Positions 16,474 to 25,401 of a stretch of DNA of 51,756 nt are shown piece by piece. Source of the stretch: Lachnospiraceae bacterium (lineage in GTDB: Bacteria > Bacillota > Clostridia > Lachnospirales > Lachnospiraceae); assembly GCA_017511045.1 (NCBI GenBank), contig JAFWLM010000077.1, positions 1-51,756 on the forward strand, read 5' to 3'. The notes under the pieces were generated by a model, which saw nothing but the letters and a program-made list of their open reading frames with translations, was not told where the DNA came from and ran no database searches. The first letter of the stretch is position 1; each line of letters opens with the position of its first letter. Made by a program: the position numbers and the translations under genes.

Positions 16474-17568
16474 ATGAAGCAGAAAGACCGGAAAATCGTT
16501 TTAGAAGACGGAAGTGAATACTTAGGATACGGCTTTGGCAGCAATGTCGAGCGCGTCTGTGAGATCGTCTTCAACACCTCAATGGTTGGCTATCAGGAAA
16601 TCGTCTCTGACCCTTCTTATACGGATCAGATGGTCGTCATGACTTATCCGCTGATCGGAAACTACGGGATCACGGACGATGATTATGAGACCAAGATCCC
16701 GACCTTAGGAGGCCTGATCGTTTATGACTACAACGACATGCCTTCCAACTTCCGCTATACAAAGACCTTATCAGAACTTTTAGAAGAATACGGGATCCCC
16801 GGAATCTCCGGTGTTGATACAAGAAAGATCACGCGGAGTATCCGTGACTTAGGCTCAAGAAGAGTTGTGATCACCTCGATCGATACCCCAAAAGAGAAAG
16901 CGCTTGAGATCATAAAGAATACTCCTGTTCCGCACGATCAGGTCTCCCGTGTCAGCTGCAAAAAACGCTGGTACAGCCGGACGGCGGATCATAAATATAA
17001 TGTTGTGGCGATTGACTGCGGCATCAAGCTGAACATCATCCGCTGCCTGAACGCCTGCGGATGCAACGTTACGGTCGTTCCATACAATACGACGGCAGAA
17101 GAGATTGAATTCATGAAGCCGGACGGGATCTTCCTTTCCAACGGGCCCGGAGATCCGGAAGACGTTGTAGAAGTCATCGAAACGGTCAAAGCATTAAAAG
17201 GAAAGTATCCAATCTTCGGCATCTGCTTAGGCCATCAGATGATCGCTCTTTCCTATGGAGCAAAAACTTATAAATTAAAATTCGGACACCGCGGCGGAAA
17301 CCATCCGGTGAAAAATATTGAGACCGGAAAGGTGGAAGTCACTTCGCAGAACCACAGCTATGCAGTGGATGCGAAATCGGTGGAAGGTACCGGTCTTAAG
17401 ATCACACATATCAACCTGTTAGATCAGACCGTTGAGGGTCTGGAATGCGAAGAAGACCACGTCTTCAGCGTTCAGTACCATCCGGAGAGCGCTCCGGGCC
17501 CGCAGGACAGCAAATATCTTTTCGACAAGTTTATCAAGATCATGGAGGAGGTGAAGGTAAATGCCTAA
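16474..17568 (+). CDS. carA: Carbamoyl-phosphate synthase, glutamine amidotransferase (small) subunit
   Basis: 364-aa small subunit that hydrolyses glutamine and passes ammonia to CarB. The N-terminal CarA domain shows [23 protein letters not shown] and [12 protein letters not shown]. The C-terminal class I amidotransferase shows [11 protein letters not shown], the nucleophile in FGICLGHQM, and the His/Glu pair in [12 protein letters not shown]. It starts 12 nt after the ANTAR gene and overlaps carB by 8 nt, so all are probably in one operon. It supplies carbamoyl phosphate for arginine and pyrimidines. Confidence 0.96.
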   Translation: MKQKDRKIVLEDGSEYLGYGFGSNVERVCEIVFNTSMVGYQEIVSDPSYTDQMVVMTYPLIGNYGITDDDYETKIPTLGGLIVYDYNDMPSNFRYTKTLSELLEEYGIPGISGVDTRKITRSIRDLGSRRVVITSIDTPKEKALEIIKNTPVPHDQVSRVSCKKRWYSRTADHKYNVVAIDCGIKLNIIRCLNACGCNVTVVPYNTTAEEIEFMKPDGIFLSNGPGDPEDVVEVIETVKALKGKYPIFGICLGHQMIALSYGAKTYKLKFGHRGGNHPVKNIETGKVEVTSQNHSYAVDAKSVEGTGLKITHINLLDQTVEGLECEEDHVFSVQYHPESAPGPQDSKYLFDKFIKIMEEVKVNA

Positions 17569-20500
17569 GAGAACAGACATCCACAAGATCCTGGTCATTG
17601 GTTCCGGTCCGATCGTCATCGGTCAGGCTGCTGAATTTGACTATGCAGGAACGCAGGCATGCCTCGCCTTAAAAGAAGAAGGCTATGAAGTCATCCTCGC
17701 CAACTCCAATCCGGCAACGATCATGACGGATACGATCATCGCAGATAAAGTGTACATGGAGCCGCTGACTCTTGAGTATGTTTCCCGCATCTGCCGTTTA
17801 GAGCGTCCGGACGCGATCGTTCCGGGAATCGGCGGACAGACCGGCTTAAACCTTGCTGTCGAGCTTGCAAAAGACGGCGTTTTAGAGGAATGCGGCATTG
17901 AGATCTTAGGAACCAGCGCCGATTCCATTGAGACCGCAGAAGACAGAGAGCTCTTCAAAGAACTCTGCGAGCAGATCGGTGAACCTGTCATTCCTTCGAT
18001 CATCACCTACAGCATCGAAGAAGGCCTCAAGGCCGCAGAAGAGATCGGCTATCCGGTCATCCTCCGCCCTGCCTTTACTTTAGGCGGCACAGGAAGCGGC
18101 TTTGCAGATGATCCCGAAGAACTGAAAGTTGTAATGAAAAAAGCCCTTGAGCTTTCCCCTGTCCATCAGGTACTGGTCGAGAAAAGCATCAAAGGCTATA
18201 AAGAGATCGAATACGAAGTCATGCGCGATGCAAACGACACCGCGCTGACCGTCTGCAACATGGAAAACCTGGATCCTGTCGGGATCCATACCGGAGATTC
18301 CATTGTTGTCGCACCGAGCCAGACTTTAACGAATAAGGAATATCATATGCTGCGTGACAGCGCGCTGAAGATCATCCGTGCGCTGGACGTAAAGGGCGGC
18401 TGCAACTGCCAGTTTGCTTTAGACCCGAACTCCCTTCGTTACTATGTCATCGAAGTCAACCCGAGGGTCTCAAGATCCTCTGCGCTGGCATCCAAAGCAA
18501 GCGGCTATCCGATTGCGCGCGTTTCCGCAAAGATCGCGGTCGGCATGCACTTAGACGAGATCCCGCTGGCAAACACTCCGGCATCCTTTGAGCCGAGTCT
18601 GGACTACGTGGTTACAAAGATGCCGCGCTTCCCGTTTGATAAATTCCCGGCGGCGCAGAACAAGCTGTCCACACAGATGAAGGCAACCGGCGAAGTCATG
18701 AGCATCGGCCGTTCTTTTGAAGAAAGCCTCTTAAAGGCGATCCGCTCTCTGGAAGAAAGCAAGAACCATCTGCATATGCCGAAGTTCGACTCTGAGCATA
18801 TGAGCGTGGATGAACTTTTAGACTACATCAAAGAAGGCACGGACGACCGCCTCTACGCGATCAGCCAGCTGATGTGGATGGGCGTCGACCACTCCCGAAT
18901 CTGCGACATCACCGGCATCGATATGTTCTTCCTGGATAAGATCAAACATATCGTGGACTTCGAGCGTGAGATGGAAGAAAACGTCGGCTCACTGGAACAT
19001 CTGAAAGAAGCGAAGCGCCTGGGCTTTTCTGATTCCTACGTTGCAGAGCTCTGGAAGATGACCGAGGATGAGGTCTATCAGCTGCGCTGTGAAAAACAGC
19101 TGTTCCCGGTCTATAAGATGATCGACACCTGCGCAAGCGAGTTTGACAGCTATGTTCCATACTTCTACTCCACTTACGCAGAAGAGAACGAGTCCATCGT
19201 TTCGGACAATAAAAAGATCATCGTTTTAGGTTCCGGCCCGATCCGTATCGGCCAGGGTGTGGAGTTCGACTACTCCACCGTTCATGCGCTCCGTACGATC
19301 CGCGAAGCCGGCTATGAAGCGATCGTTATCAATAATAACCCGGAGACGGTTTCTACGGACTATACAACCGCAGACAAGCTGTATTTTGAGCCGCTGACCT
19401 GCGAGGATGTGATGAATATCATCCATTTGGAAAATCCGATCGGCGTCATCGCAACGCTCGGAGGACAGACTGCAGTCAACCTGGCGGCGCCTCTTACAAA
19501 GCGCGGTGTCAAGATCATTGGTACCGATAAGGTTGCCATTGACAAAGCGGAAGACCGCGACCTGTTTAATGAGCTGATCATTTCCTTAGGGATCCCGAAT
19601 CCGCAGGGAGAAGCAGTCACCAATATCGAGGCAGGTGTGGAAGCTGCCGAGAGGATCGGATATCCGGTCCTGGTTCGTCCGAGTTTTGTTCTCGGCGGAC
19701 GTGCGATGGAGATCGTTGCAAACGAGACCATGCTCCGCAAGTACTTAAAGAGCGCCGTGGAAGTCGATGAAGATAAACCGGTCCTGATCGATAAGTATCT
19801 TGTCGGAAAAGAAGTGGAGATCGATGCGATCTGCGATGGAAAGGAAGTTTTCCTTCCGGGCATCATGGAACTGGTCGAGCGTACTGGAGTACACTCCGGC
19901 GACAGCATCAGCGTCTATCCGCCGTTCTCCATCTCCGAGAAAGTCAAAGATACGATCGCGGACTATTCGACCCGCTTAGGACTCGGTATCGGCATTATCG
20001 GATTGTTCAACATTCAGTTTATCGTAGATAACGAGGAACACGTTTATGTCATCGAGGTCAATCCGCGTGCTTCCAGAAGCGTGCCGTTCCTTTCCAAGTC
20101 CACCAACTGCAATCTGGTTACGATCGCGACCCGCGTGATGCTCGGAGAAAGCCTGAAAGATCAAGGCGTCACGGACCTGCGTCCTGCAGAAAGCAAGAGA
20201 TGGTATGTCAAAGCACCTGCTTTCTCCTTCCGGAAGTTAGACGGCATGGATGCTTATCTTTCACCGGAAATGAAATCCACAGGAGAGGCGATCGGCTACG
20301 ATAAACAGATCAACCGCGCGCTTTATAAGTCGCTCTTAGCGGCCGGTGTCACAGTCAAAGACTGCGGAAGTGTTCTTGTTACCGTTGCAGATGAAGATAA
20401 AGAAGAGACCCTGCCTCTGGTACGCCGCTTCTACGATCTCGGATTCAACATCGAGGCAACCACGATGACCGCAGATTATATCAAAGAGCACGGCATCCGC

Positions 20501-20749
20501 TGCGTCAAGCATCCGAACCTTTCCGAGGGAAGCGAGGAGATCCTGGATGTGATCCGTTCCGGAAGAGTCAGCTACATCATCAATACACGTGCGATCCTTT
20601 CCGGAGTGCACTATATCAACGGTGTGGCGATGCGGCAGTGTGCCGTACAGAACGGTGTTACGATCTTCACCTCACTCGATACCGTCCGGATCATGCTTGA
20701 TATCTTAGAAGAACTGATCCCGAACATTTCGACGATTGATTCTGAGTGA
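17561..20749 (+). CDS. carB: Carbamoyl-phosphate synthase, large subunit
   Basis: 1062-aa large subunit with the normal duplicated architecture. The first ATP-grasp half carries [22 protein letters not shown] and [15 protein letters not shown]. An oligomerisation domain lies in the middle, and the second ATP-grasp half begins about residue 550 ([33 protein letters not shown]). A C-terminal MGS-like allosteric domain follows from about residue 930. Length matches the family and no lesion is seen. It makes carbamoyl phosphate from bicarbonate, two ATP and glutamine-derived ammonia. Last gene of the operon; a strong terminator follows 25 nt after the stop. Confidence 0.97.
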   Translation: MPKRTDIHKILVIGSGPIVIGQAAEFDYAGTQACLALKEEGYEVILANSNPATIMTDTIIADKVYMEPLTLEYVSRICRLERPDAIVPGIGGQTGLNLAVELAKDGVLEECGIEILGTSADSIETAEDRELFKELCEQIGEPVIPSIITYSIEEGLKAAEEIGYPVILRPAFTLGGTGSGFADDPEELKVVMKKALELSPVHQVLVEKSIKGYKEIEYEVMRDANDTALTVCNMENLDPVGIHTGDSIVVAPSQTLTNKEYHMLRDSALKIIRALDVKGGCNCQFALDPNSLRYYVIEVNPRVSRSSALASKASGYPIARVSAKIAVGMHLDEIPLANTPASFEPSLDYVVTKMPRFPFDKFPAAQNKLSTQMKATGEVMSIGRSFEESLLKAIRSLEESKNHLHMPKFDSEHMSVDELLDYIKEGTDDRLYAISQLMWMGVDHSRICDITGIDMFFLDKIKHIVDFEREMEENVGSLEHLKEAKRLGFSDSYVAELWKMTEDEVYQLRCEKQLFPVYKMIDTCASEFDSYVPYFYSTYAEENESIVSDNKKIIVLGSGPIRIGQGVEFDYSTVHALRTIREAGYEAIVINNNPETVSTDYTTADKLYFEPLTCEDVMNIIHLENPIGVIATLGGQTAVNLAAPLTKRGVKIIGTDKVAIDKAEDRDLFNELIISLGIPNPQGEAVTNIEAGVEAAERIGYPVLVRPSFVLGGRAMEIVANETMLRKYLKSAVEVDEDKPVLIDKYLVGKEVEIDAICDGKEVFLPGIMELVERTGVHSGDSISVYPPFSISEKVKDTIADYSTRLGLGIGIIGLFNIQFIVDNEEHVYVIEVNPRASRSVPFLSKSTNCNLVTIATRVMLGESLKDQGVTDLRPAESKRWYVKAPAFSFRKLDGMDAYLSPEMKSTGEAIGYDKQINRALYKSLLAAGVTVKDCGSVLVTVADEDKEETLPLVRRFYDLGFNIEATTMTADYIKEHGIRCVKHPNLSEGSEEILDVIRSGRVSYIINTRAILSGVHYINGVAMRQCAVQNGVTIFTSLDTVRIMLDILEELIPNISTIDSE

Positions 20750-20774
20750 TAGAAAAAAATGAAATAAACCACTG

Positions 20775-20812
20775 AAAAAAGCCGGTAATCCGTCTGGATT
20801 ACCGGCTTTTTA
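20775..20812 (+). terminator. Intrinsic terminator after carB
   Basis: Perfect 11-bp stem GCCGGTAATCC (20781-20791) / GGATTACCGGC (20796-20806) with a 4-nt loop, an A6 run before it and T6 after it. It could also act leftward. Confidence 0.9.
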
Positions 20813-20818
20813 TTTAAC

Positions 20819-20844
20819 AATTCTGTAATAGGGTATACAGAATT
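20819..20844. promoter_or_regulatory. Perfect 9-bp inverted repeat upstream of the small peptide gene (operator-like)
   Basis: AATTCTGTA (20819-20827) and TACAGAATT (20836-20844) separated by 8 nt. It lies about 50 nt before the small membrane-peptide gene, and GATAAT, a possible -10 box, occurs shortly after it. The regulator is unknown. Confidence 0.5.
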
Positions 20845-20895
20845 CGCATGATACGATAATGCTGTTGCTACTCCCAATCTGGCAACGGAGAGGGG

Positions 20896-20994
20896 GTGAT
20901 TTACATAGACAGCTTTATTTCATTCTTAATCTCATTCGCAGCAGGTATAATCTCATATTGTATCTGCAAGTGGCTGGATCGAGATTCAAAGTAG
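20896..20994 (+). CDS. Small (32-aa) single-pass membrane peptide, uncharacterised, type I toxin-like
   Basis: GTG-initiated 32-codon frame (starts VIYIDSFISFLISFAAG, ends KWLDRDSK) preceded by GGAG at about 5 nt and followed at once by an intrinsic terminator, so it looks like a complete stand-alone gene. The peptide has one hydrophobic helix (about residues 7-24, with two Cys) and a short charged C-terminal tail. I recall similar tiny proteins ending in a CKWLD-type motif, often repeated in Firmicute genomes and of unknown function; I cannot verify this here. Size, one membrane helix and charged tail resemble type I toxins, but no antisense RNA promoter was identified. It fills most of the 376-nt gap between carB and the trpB-like gene. 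Confidence 0.6.
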   Translation: MIYIDSFISFLISFAAGIISYCICKWLDRDSK

Positions 20995-21010
20995 CAATCA
21001 GCACATAATC

Positions 21011-21044
21011 AAAAAACCACGAGGTAGCAGCTCGTGGTTTTTTT
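21011..21044. terminator. Intrinsic terminator after the small membrane-peptide gene
   Basis: Stem CCACGAG / CTCGTGG with loop GTAGCAG, flanked by A6 and T7, so it can work in both directions (the leftward trpB-like gene ends at 21127). Confidence 0.85.
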
Positions 21045-21126
21045 GTGATTCACATTAGCTTTATTTCATTCCAGCGACTTTATTTTACTATGTTTACTCT
21101 ATTTGTCAAGCACCATAAAACGCCTG

Positions 21127-22500
21127 TTATTCTGCGACCTGCGGAAGTCCTGCGAAACCTTTTTCGAGTTCTTCGTCCGTCGGGATGTAGTCTGTCATCT
21201 CGCCGTCGTTGTACTGCTGATATCCTTTCAGGTCGAAGTATCCAGTTCCGGTCAGACCGAAGACGATCGTCTTTTCTTCGCCTGTTTCTTTGCACTTCAG
21301 TGCCTCGTCGATCGCTGCCTTAATCGCATGTGAGCTTTCCGGTGCCGGAAGTGTTCCTTCGCATCTTGCAAACATTTCAGCTGCTGCGAAGACATCACTC
21401 TGTTTTGCGGAAACAGCTCTCATATAGCCGTCATGATACAGCTGGGAGAGGATCGTACTCATGCCGTGGAAACGAAGTCCGCCTGCATGGTTTGCGGAAG
21501 GAATGAATCCGCTTCCCAAAGTATACATCTTTGCGAGCGGGCAGATCATACCGGTGTCACAGAAGTCATATGCAAACTTTCCTCTTGTAAAACTTGGGCA
21601 GGATGCCGGCTCAACAGCAATGATATCGTAGTCTGCTACTCCGCGAAGCTTTTCTCCCATGAACGGAGCAATGAGTCCGCCGAGGTTGGATCCGCCGCCG
21701 GCACATCCGATGATGGTGTCTGCTTTGATTCCGTATTTATCTAAAGCCGCCTTGGTCTCAAGACCGATGATGCTCTGATGAAGAAGGACCTGATTCAATA
21801 CGCTTCCGAGAACATATCTGTATCCTTCATTCTTAACAGCAACTTCAACAGCCTCTGAGATCGCGCATCCCAAAGAACCTGTTGTTCCAGGGAACTGCTC
21901 TAAGATCTTGCGGCCGACTTCCGTTGTGTCGGAAGGTGATGCTGTAACATCAGCGCCGTAGACTCTCATGACTTCGCGGCGGAACGGCTTCTGCTCATAG
22001 CTGATCTTAACCATGTAAACTTTGCAGTCCAGATCAAAATATGCACATGCCATGGAAAGCGCGGTTCCCCACTGGCCTGCTCCGGTCTCTGTTGTTACAC
22101 CTTTCAGGCCCTGCATCTTTGCGTAATATGCCTGAGCGATCGCGGAATTCAGCTTGTGGCTGCCGGAAGTATTGTTGCCTTCAAACTTGTAATAGATCTT
22201 TGCCGGTGTTCCCAGCGCTTCCTCCAGGAAGTATGCTCTTACCAGCGGAGCCGGACGATACATCTTGTAGAACTTGATGATCTCTTCCGGGATTGGGAAA
22301 TATGCCGTGTCGTTGTCCAGTTCCTGTTTGCACAGTTCCTCGCAGAAGATCGGTGATAGTTCTTCCAGCGAAAGCGGCTGTCCGGTTCCCGGATTCAGCA
22401 GCGGTGCTGGTTTGTTCTTCATGTCAGAACGAATGTTATACCAACTTGTTGGGATCTCACTCTCTTCCAGGTAGATTTTGTAAGGGATTTCTTTACTCAT
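21127..22500 (-). CDS. Tryptophan synthase beta-like protein (TrpB2 type)
   Basis: 457-aa PLP enzyme of the TrpB2 class, longer than ordinary TrpB (about 400 aa) and with the TrpB2-style N-terminus (YLEESEIPTSWYNI). The PLP lysine is in GNNTSGSHKLNSA. ETGAGQWGTALS and the phosphate-binding GCAGGGSNLGG are conserved, and LGCAISEAVE is typical of the class. Start at 22500 (MSKEIPYKIY) is chosen over 22509 because AAAGG is then well spaced. TrpB2 makes tryptophan from indole and serine and is usually not bound to TrpA; no other trp gene is in the window. It may salvage indole. The Trp-specific T-box upstream strongly supports a role in tryptophan supply. Confidence 0.92.
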   Translation of the reverse strand: MSKEIPYKIYLEESEIPTSWYNIRSDMKNKPAPLLNPGTGQPLSLEELSPIFCEELCKQELDNDTAYFPIPEEIIKFYKMYRPAPLVRAYFLEEALGTPAKIYYKFEGNNTSGSHKLNSAIAQAYYAKMQGLKGVTTETGAGQWGTALSMACAYFDLDCKVYMVKISYEQKPFRREVMRVYGADVTASPSDTTEVGRKILEQFPGTTGSLGCAISEAVEVAVKNEGYRYVLGSVLNQVLLHQSIIGLETKAALDKYGIKADTIIGCAGGGSNLGGLIAPFMGEKLRGVADYDIIAVEPASCPSFTRGKFAYDFCDTGMICPLAKMYTLGSGFIPSANHAGGLRFHGMSTILSQLYHDGYMRAVSAKQSDVFAAAEMFARCEGTLPAPESSHAIKAAIDEALKCKETGEEKTIVFGLTGTGYFDLKGYQQYNDGEMTDYIPTDEELEKGFAGLPQVAE

Positions 22501-22540
22501 ATTGCACATCCTTTCTTTTTTGGGGATCAGGAAATTTCTG

Positions 22541-22591
22541 TTAAAAGTCCTGGCTGCTTCGCTTTCTTATTTTGCTGTCCGGGACTTTTAA
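22541..22591 (-). promoter_or_regulatory. Second hairpin in the trpB2 leader, after the T-box terminator
   Basis: A perfect 10-bp inverted repeat, TTAAAAGTCC (22541-22550) with GGACTTTTAA (22582-22591), lies between the T-box terminator and the ribosome site. There is no U-run, so it is not a terminator. It could stabilise the mRNA or mask part of the leader. Confidence 0.5.
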
Positions 22592-22593
22592 AA

Positions 22594-22885
22594 CAAAAAA
22601 ATCCTGTCCCACAGTAAATTACTACTGCTGGGACAGGAGAATATACTTTTCACCTGCGGTGCCACCCAACTTGATGCATTGCTGCATCCACTCTGCGTAT
22701 GCCATCACATACCGGATTTGTTTACGAAGCTCCCACTCCGTCTCACATACTCCAGGACTTCCATCCTGTTTCAGCTCGCCCTCTGGAGTCCATTCGGTTT
22801 TTCATTTCCACCACGCTTCCACCATCCGCGGCTCTCTATCGGTAAAGAGGAAAAACTTACTTACTCTCCATCAACGGTTTAATTG
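22594..22885 (-). promoter_or_regulatory. T-box riboswitch, tryptophan (TGG) specifier
   Basis: Read leftward from about 22885. Stem I has base helices GGAG/CTCC and GTTTTTC/GAAAAAC around a specifier loop. The 5' side holds AGTAAGTAA and the 3' side CGAATGGA, placing the codon TGG at 22792-22790 followed by the usual purine. The conserved T-box TGGCACCGCAG (22664-22654) forms the antiterminator bulge that pairs with an uncharged tRNA acceptor end. The terminator pairs 22638-22629 (TCCTGTCCCA arm) with 22611-22602, extended by CAGTA/TACTG, and ends in a U-run at 22600-22594. Uncharged tRNA-Trp should therefore turn on trpB2. This fills most of the 557-nt gap between trpB2 and aroF. Confidence 0.92.
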
Positions 22886-22891
22886 TTGCCA

Positions 22892-22919
22892 ATTATACTC
22901 GGATAATTTTCATTGTCAA
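22892..22919 (-). promoter_or_regulatory. Sigma-A-type promoter of the T-box/trpB2 unit
   Basis: Reading leftward, TTGACA (22919-22914), 16-nt spacer, TATAAT (22897-22892): both boxes perfect. Transcription should start near 22885, just before the T-box stem I. Confidence 0.8.
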
Positions 22920-23057
22920 CACAAAATGTTTAATTTGTATTTTAAATATATTGTTTCTGTCGGTTTAATGCGTTAAATTAGCGCTTTCCCGAAGACTCTT
23001 ATGCAAAATCAGAATAACTGATTGCTTCTCACCGACAACTATTTCGCCCTGTAATTA

Positions 23058-24086
23058 TCATCTGACATCTGCCAGATCTTTGATCAGACGTTCCGTTTTC
23101 GGCCAGCCAAGACATGGATCGGTAATGGATTTTCCATAGACTCCGCCATCCGGTTTCTGGTTTCCGTCCTCAATATAGGACTCGATCATCAGACCTTTGA
23201 TCAGGCCGTAAATCGCCTTGGAATGTCTTGCGCTGTGCAGAACTTCTTTTGCGATGCGGATCTGTTCCTCATATTTCTTCCCGGAATTGGAATGGTTGCA
23301 GTCGATCACGATTCCCGGATTCTGATAGTTCTCTTTTTTATAAAGATCGCTGACCGCATGAAGATCCTCATAATGGTAGTTCGGAATATTCTTTCCGTAA
23401 CGGTTGACCGCACCACGCAGGATCGCGTGTGTCAGAGGATTTCCTTTGCTCTCCACTTCCCTGTCGGTAAAGATAAAAGAATGTGATGCCTGAGCTGCTT
23501 TGATGGAATTCATCATAACGGAAAGGTCTCCGCTGGTCGGGTTTTTCATTCCCACCGGAACGCTGATTCCGCTCGCAACCAGCCTGTGCTGCTGGTTTTC
23601 CACAGACCTGGCTCCTACCGCAACATAGCCTAACACATCAGACAGGAAACGGTAATTCTCCGGATACAGCATCTCATCTGCGCAGGAAAAACCGGTCTCC
23701 TGGAGCACGCGGATATGGAGTTTGCGGATCGCAATCACACCTTTTAAAAGGTTCGGTCTCGCATTCGGATCCGGCTGATGGAGCATTCCTTTATAGCCCT
23801 CACCTGTCGTCCTCGGCTTATTGGTGTAAACACGCGGAACGATCAGGATCTTCTCTTTCACCTGTTCCTGTACTTTCTGCAGTCTGGAAATGTATTCCAG
23901 CACCGCATCATCACGGTCTGCACTGCACGGGCCGATGATCAGGATCAGTCTGTCGTCCTCTCCGGTGAAGATGTTTTTGATTGCTTTGTCATTCTCTGCC
24001 TTTTGCTTTTTATCTTCCGCCCGGAGTGGATACATTTCCTGTACTTTTTTCGCTGCCGGCAATTTTCTTTTTAATTCGATATTCAT
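23058..24086 (-). CDS. aroF: 3-deoxy-7-phosphoheptulonate synthase, type I-alpha
   Basis: 342-aa DAHP synthase of the E. coli AroF/G/H (I-alpha) kind, condensing phosphoenolpyruvate and erythrose-4-phosphate. Landmarks are LIIGPCSADRDDAVLEY, PRVYTNKPRTTGEGYKGM, the metal-ligand Cys in TGFSCADEMLYPENY, GARSVENQQHR, PVGMKNPTSGD and IDCNHSNSGKKYE. Ligands and substrate residues look intact. It is the last gene of the leftward operon pheA-aroB-aroC-aroEK-aroA-aroF, 18 nt after aroA. A second, unrelated-subclass DAHP synthase lies at 30379, so the pathway entry is doubled. Feedback specificity cannot be read from sequence here. Confidence 0.95.
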   Translation of the reverse strand: MNIELKRKLPAAKKVQEMYPLRAEDKKQKAENDKAIKNIFTGEDDRLILIIGPCSADRDDAVLEYISRLQKVQEQVKEKILIVPRVYTNKPRTTGEGYKGMLHQPDPNARPNLLKGVIAIRKLHIRVLQETGFSCADEMLYPENYRFLSDVLGYVAVGARSVENQQHRLVASGISVPVGMKNPTSGDLSVMMNSIKAAQASHSFIFTDREVESKGNPLTHAILRGAVNRYGKNIPNYHYEDLHAVSDLYKKENYQNPGIVIDCNHSNSGKKYEEQIRIAKEVLHSARHSKAIYGLIKGLMIESYIEDGNQKPDGGVYGKSITDPCLGWPKTERLIKDLADVR

Positions 24087-24104
24087 AATACTTCTCTCTA
24101 TTGC

Positions 24105-25358
24105 TTAACTCTGCTCTTCTGCGTCAAGCCCTGCTGCCTTCATTACTTCAAAAAACTCCGGCCAGCTTTTTCTGACCGCTTCCGCCCCTTCGATCATCCC
24201 TCCGGTAACAGATGCCAAAACGCTGAGGGCCATGACGATCCGGTGATCATTATGTCCGTTTAAAGGAACTTCAGGTTTTCGCAGAAGCGACTGCAGAACC
24301 ACGACCTCATTCTCTCCGACCATGCATTGCACACCGAATTTCTGCAATTCTTCCGCCATCGCCTGTGCGCGGTCGCTTTCCTTGATCCGAAGCCTTCTGG
24401 TTCCTGTAAAATATCCTCCGCGCAGCGCAGCCGCTGCCGCGAACAGAACAGGGCCAAGATCCGGCGTATTGGAAAGATCGATTGAAAGTTCCTCCGCAGT
24501 TGCCGCGCTTTTTCCTGTCAGCTGGTCGAAACAGGAAACACAGACTCTGTCTCCCTGGATGCTATGCTCATTTAAGCCATCGATCTCCAGTTCATTTCCG
24601 ACAGCATTAAAGGCATAAAGAAACGCTGCATTAGACCAGTCCCCTTCGACCCGGTAACTTCCGGCCTGATAGTTCTGTCCGCCACGGATCGTAAACAGGT
24701 TTTCTTTTTCTTCTGTTACCTGAACCCCGAAGATCTTCAGGACATCGATCGTAATATCGATATAGGCCCGGCTTTCCACCGGGGGAAGGACCTCGATCCG
24801 GCTCTCCTCGTTTAAGAGTGAAAGTGCAAACAGCATACCGGTGATGAACTGGCTGCTGACATCTCCCCGAATTTTATACTCTCCTGCGGAAAGTTTTCCA
24901 CGGACGGAAATTGAGTTATTCGTTTTATCCACAGAAATTCCACGGTCTGAGAAAAGATCCTCATAGATCCCGATTCCTCTCTCGATCAGTCTCGGCGCGC
25001 CGGTAAAACAGCCGCCTCCACACACAGCAAGAGCCACAGGGATCATAAACCTTAAAGTGCTTCCGCTCTCCCTGCAGGGAAACTTGGGAAGATGAGCCGC
25101 TGTCCGGATCTCTCTTCCGTCCGGATGACCGGCTTTTATTCCTTTGATCTTCACCCGGGAATCTGTCTTTTCACATTCCGCACCAAGAGCTGTAAGGCAG
25201 TCTAAAGTCGCCAGCATATCTTCGCTGGAAGAAATGCCTGAGATCTCGCTTTGGCCGTCTGTAAACGCCGCACTGATCAGCATGCGATGAGCATAGCTTT
25301 TCGAAGGCGGAGCCGTAACGCGTCCATTCAGTTTTCCGGGTTTGATCGTGATTCTCAT
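24105..25358 (-). CDS. aroA: 3-phosphoshikimate 1-carboxyvinyltransferase (EPSP synthase)
   Basis: 417-aa EPSP synthase adding the enolpyruvyl group of PEP to shikimate-3-phosphate. N-terminal PPSKSYAHRMLISAAF carries the substrate-binding Lys and Arg. ESGSTLRFMIPVALA corresponds to the family's SGTTxR region with Ser for the middle Thr. GDVSSQFITGMLFALSLL, GDWSNAAFLYAFNA and LRIKESDRAQAMAEEL follow, with HNDHRIVMALSV near the end. Complete length. It sits 43 nt after aroE/K and 18 nt before aroF. The Gly-rich loop near residue 98 reads CRESGSTLRF (Gly-Ser-Thr), so it may differ from E. coli AroA in inhibitor binding; this is inference. Confidence 0.94.
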   Translation of the reverse strand: MRITIKPGKLNGRVTAPPSKSYAHRMLISAAFTDGQSEISGISSSEDMLATLDCLTALGAECEKTDSRVKIKGIKAGHPDGREIRTAAHLPKFPCRESGSTLRFMIPVALAVCGGGCFTGAPRLIERGIGIYEDLFSDRGISVDKTNNSISVRGKLSAGEYKIRGDVSSQFITGMLFALSLLNEESRIEVLPPVESRAYIDITIDVLKIFGVQVTEEKENLFTIRGGQNYQAGSYRVEGDWSNAAFLYAFNAVGNELEIDGLNEHSIQGDRVCVSCFDQLTGKSAATAEELSIDLSNTPDLGPVLFAAAAALRGGYFTGTRRLRIKESDRAQAMAEELQKFGVQCMVGENEVVVLQSLLRKPEVPLNGHNDHRIVMALSVLASVTGGMIEGAEAVRKSWPEFFEVMKAAGLDAEEQS

Positions 25359-25401
25359 TTCAGTAATAATGTATTCTCATTCAACTGACAGCAGCTGTCA
25401 A

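Noticed and set aside
23005-23024. AATCAG/CTGATT hairpin after aroF, possible terminator of the aro operon.
   Set aside because: Six weak pairs and a short T-run; cannot be told from chance in A/T-rich DNA.
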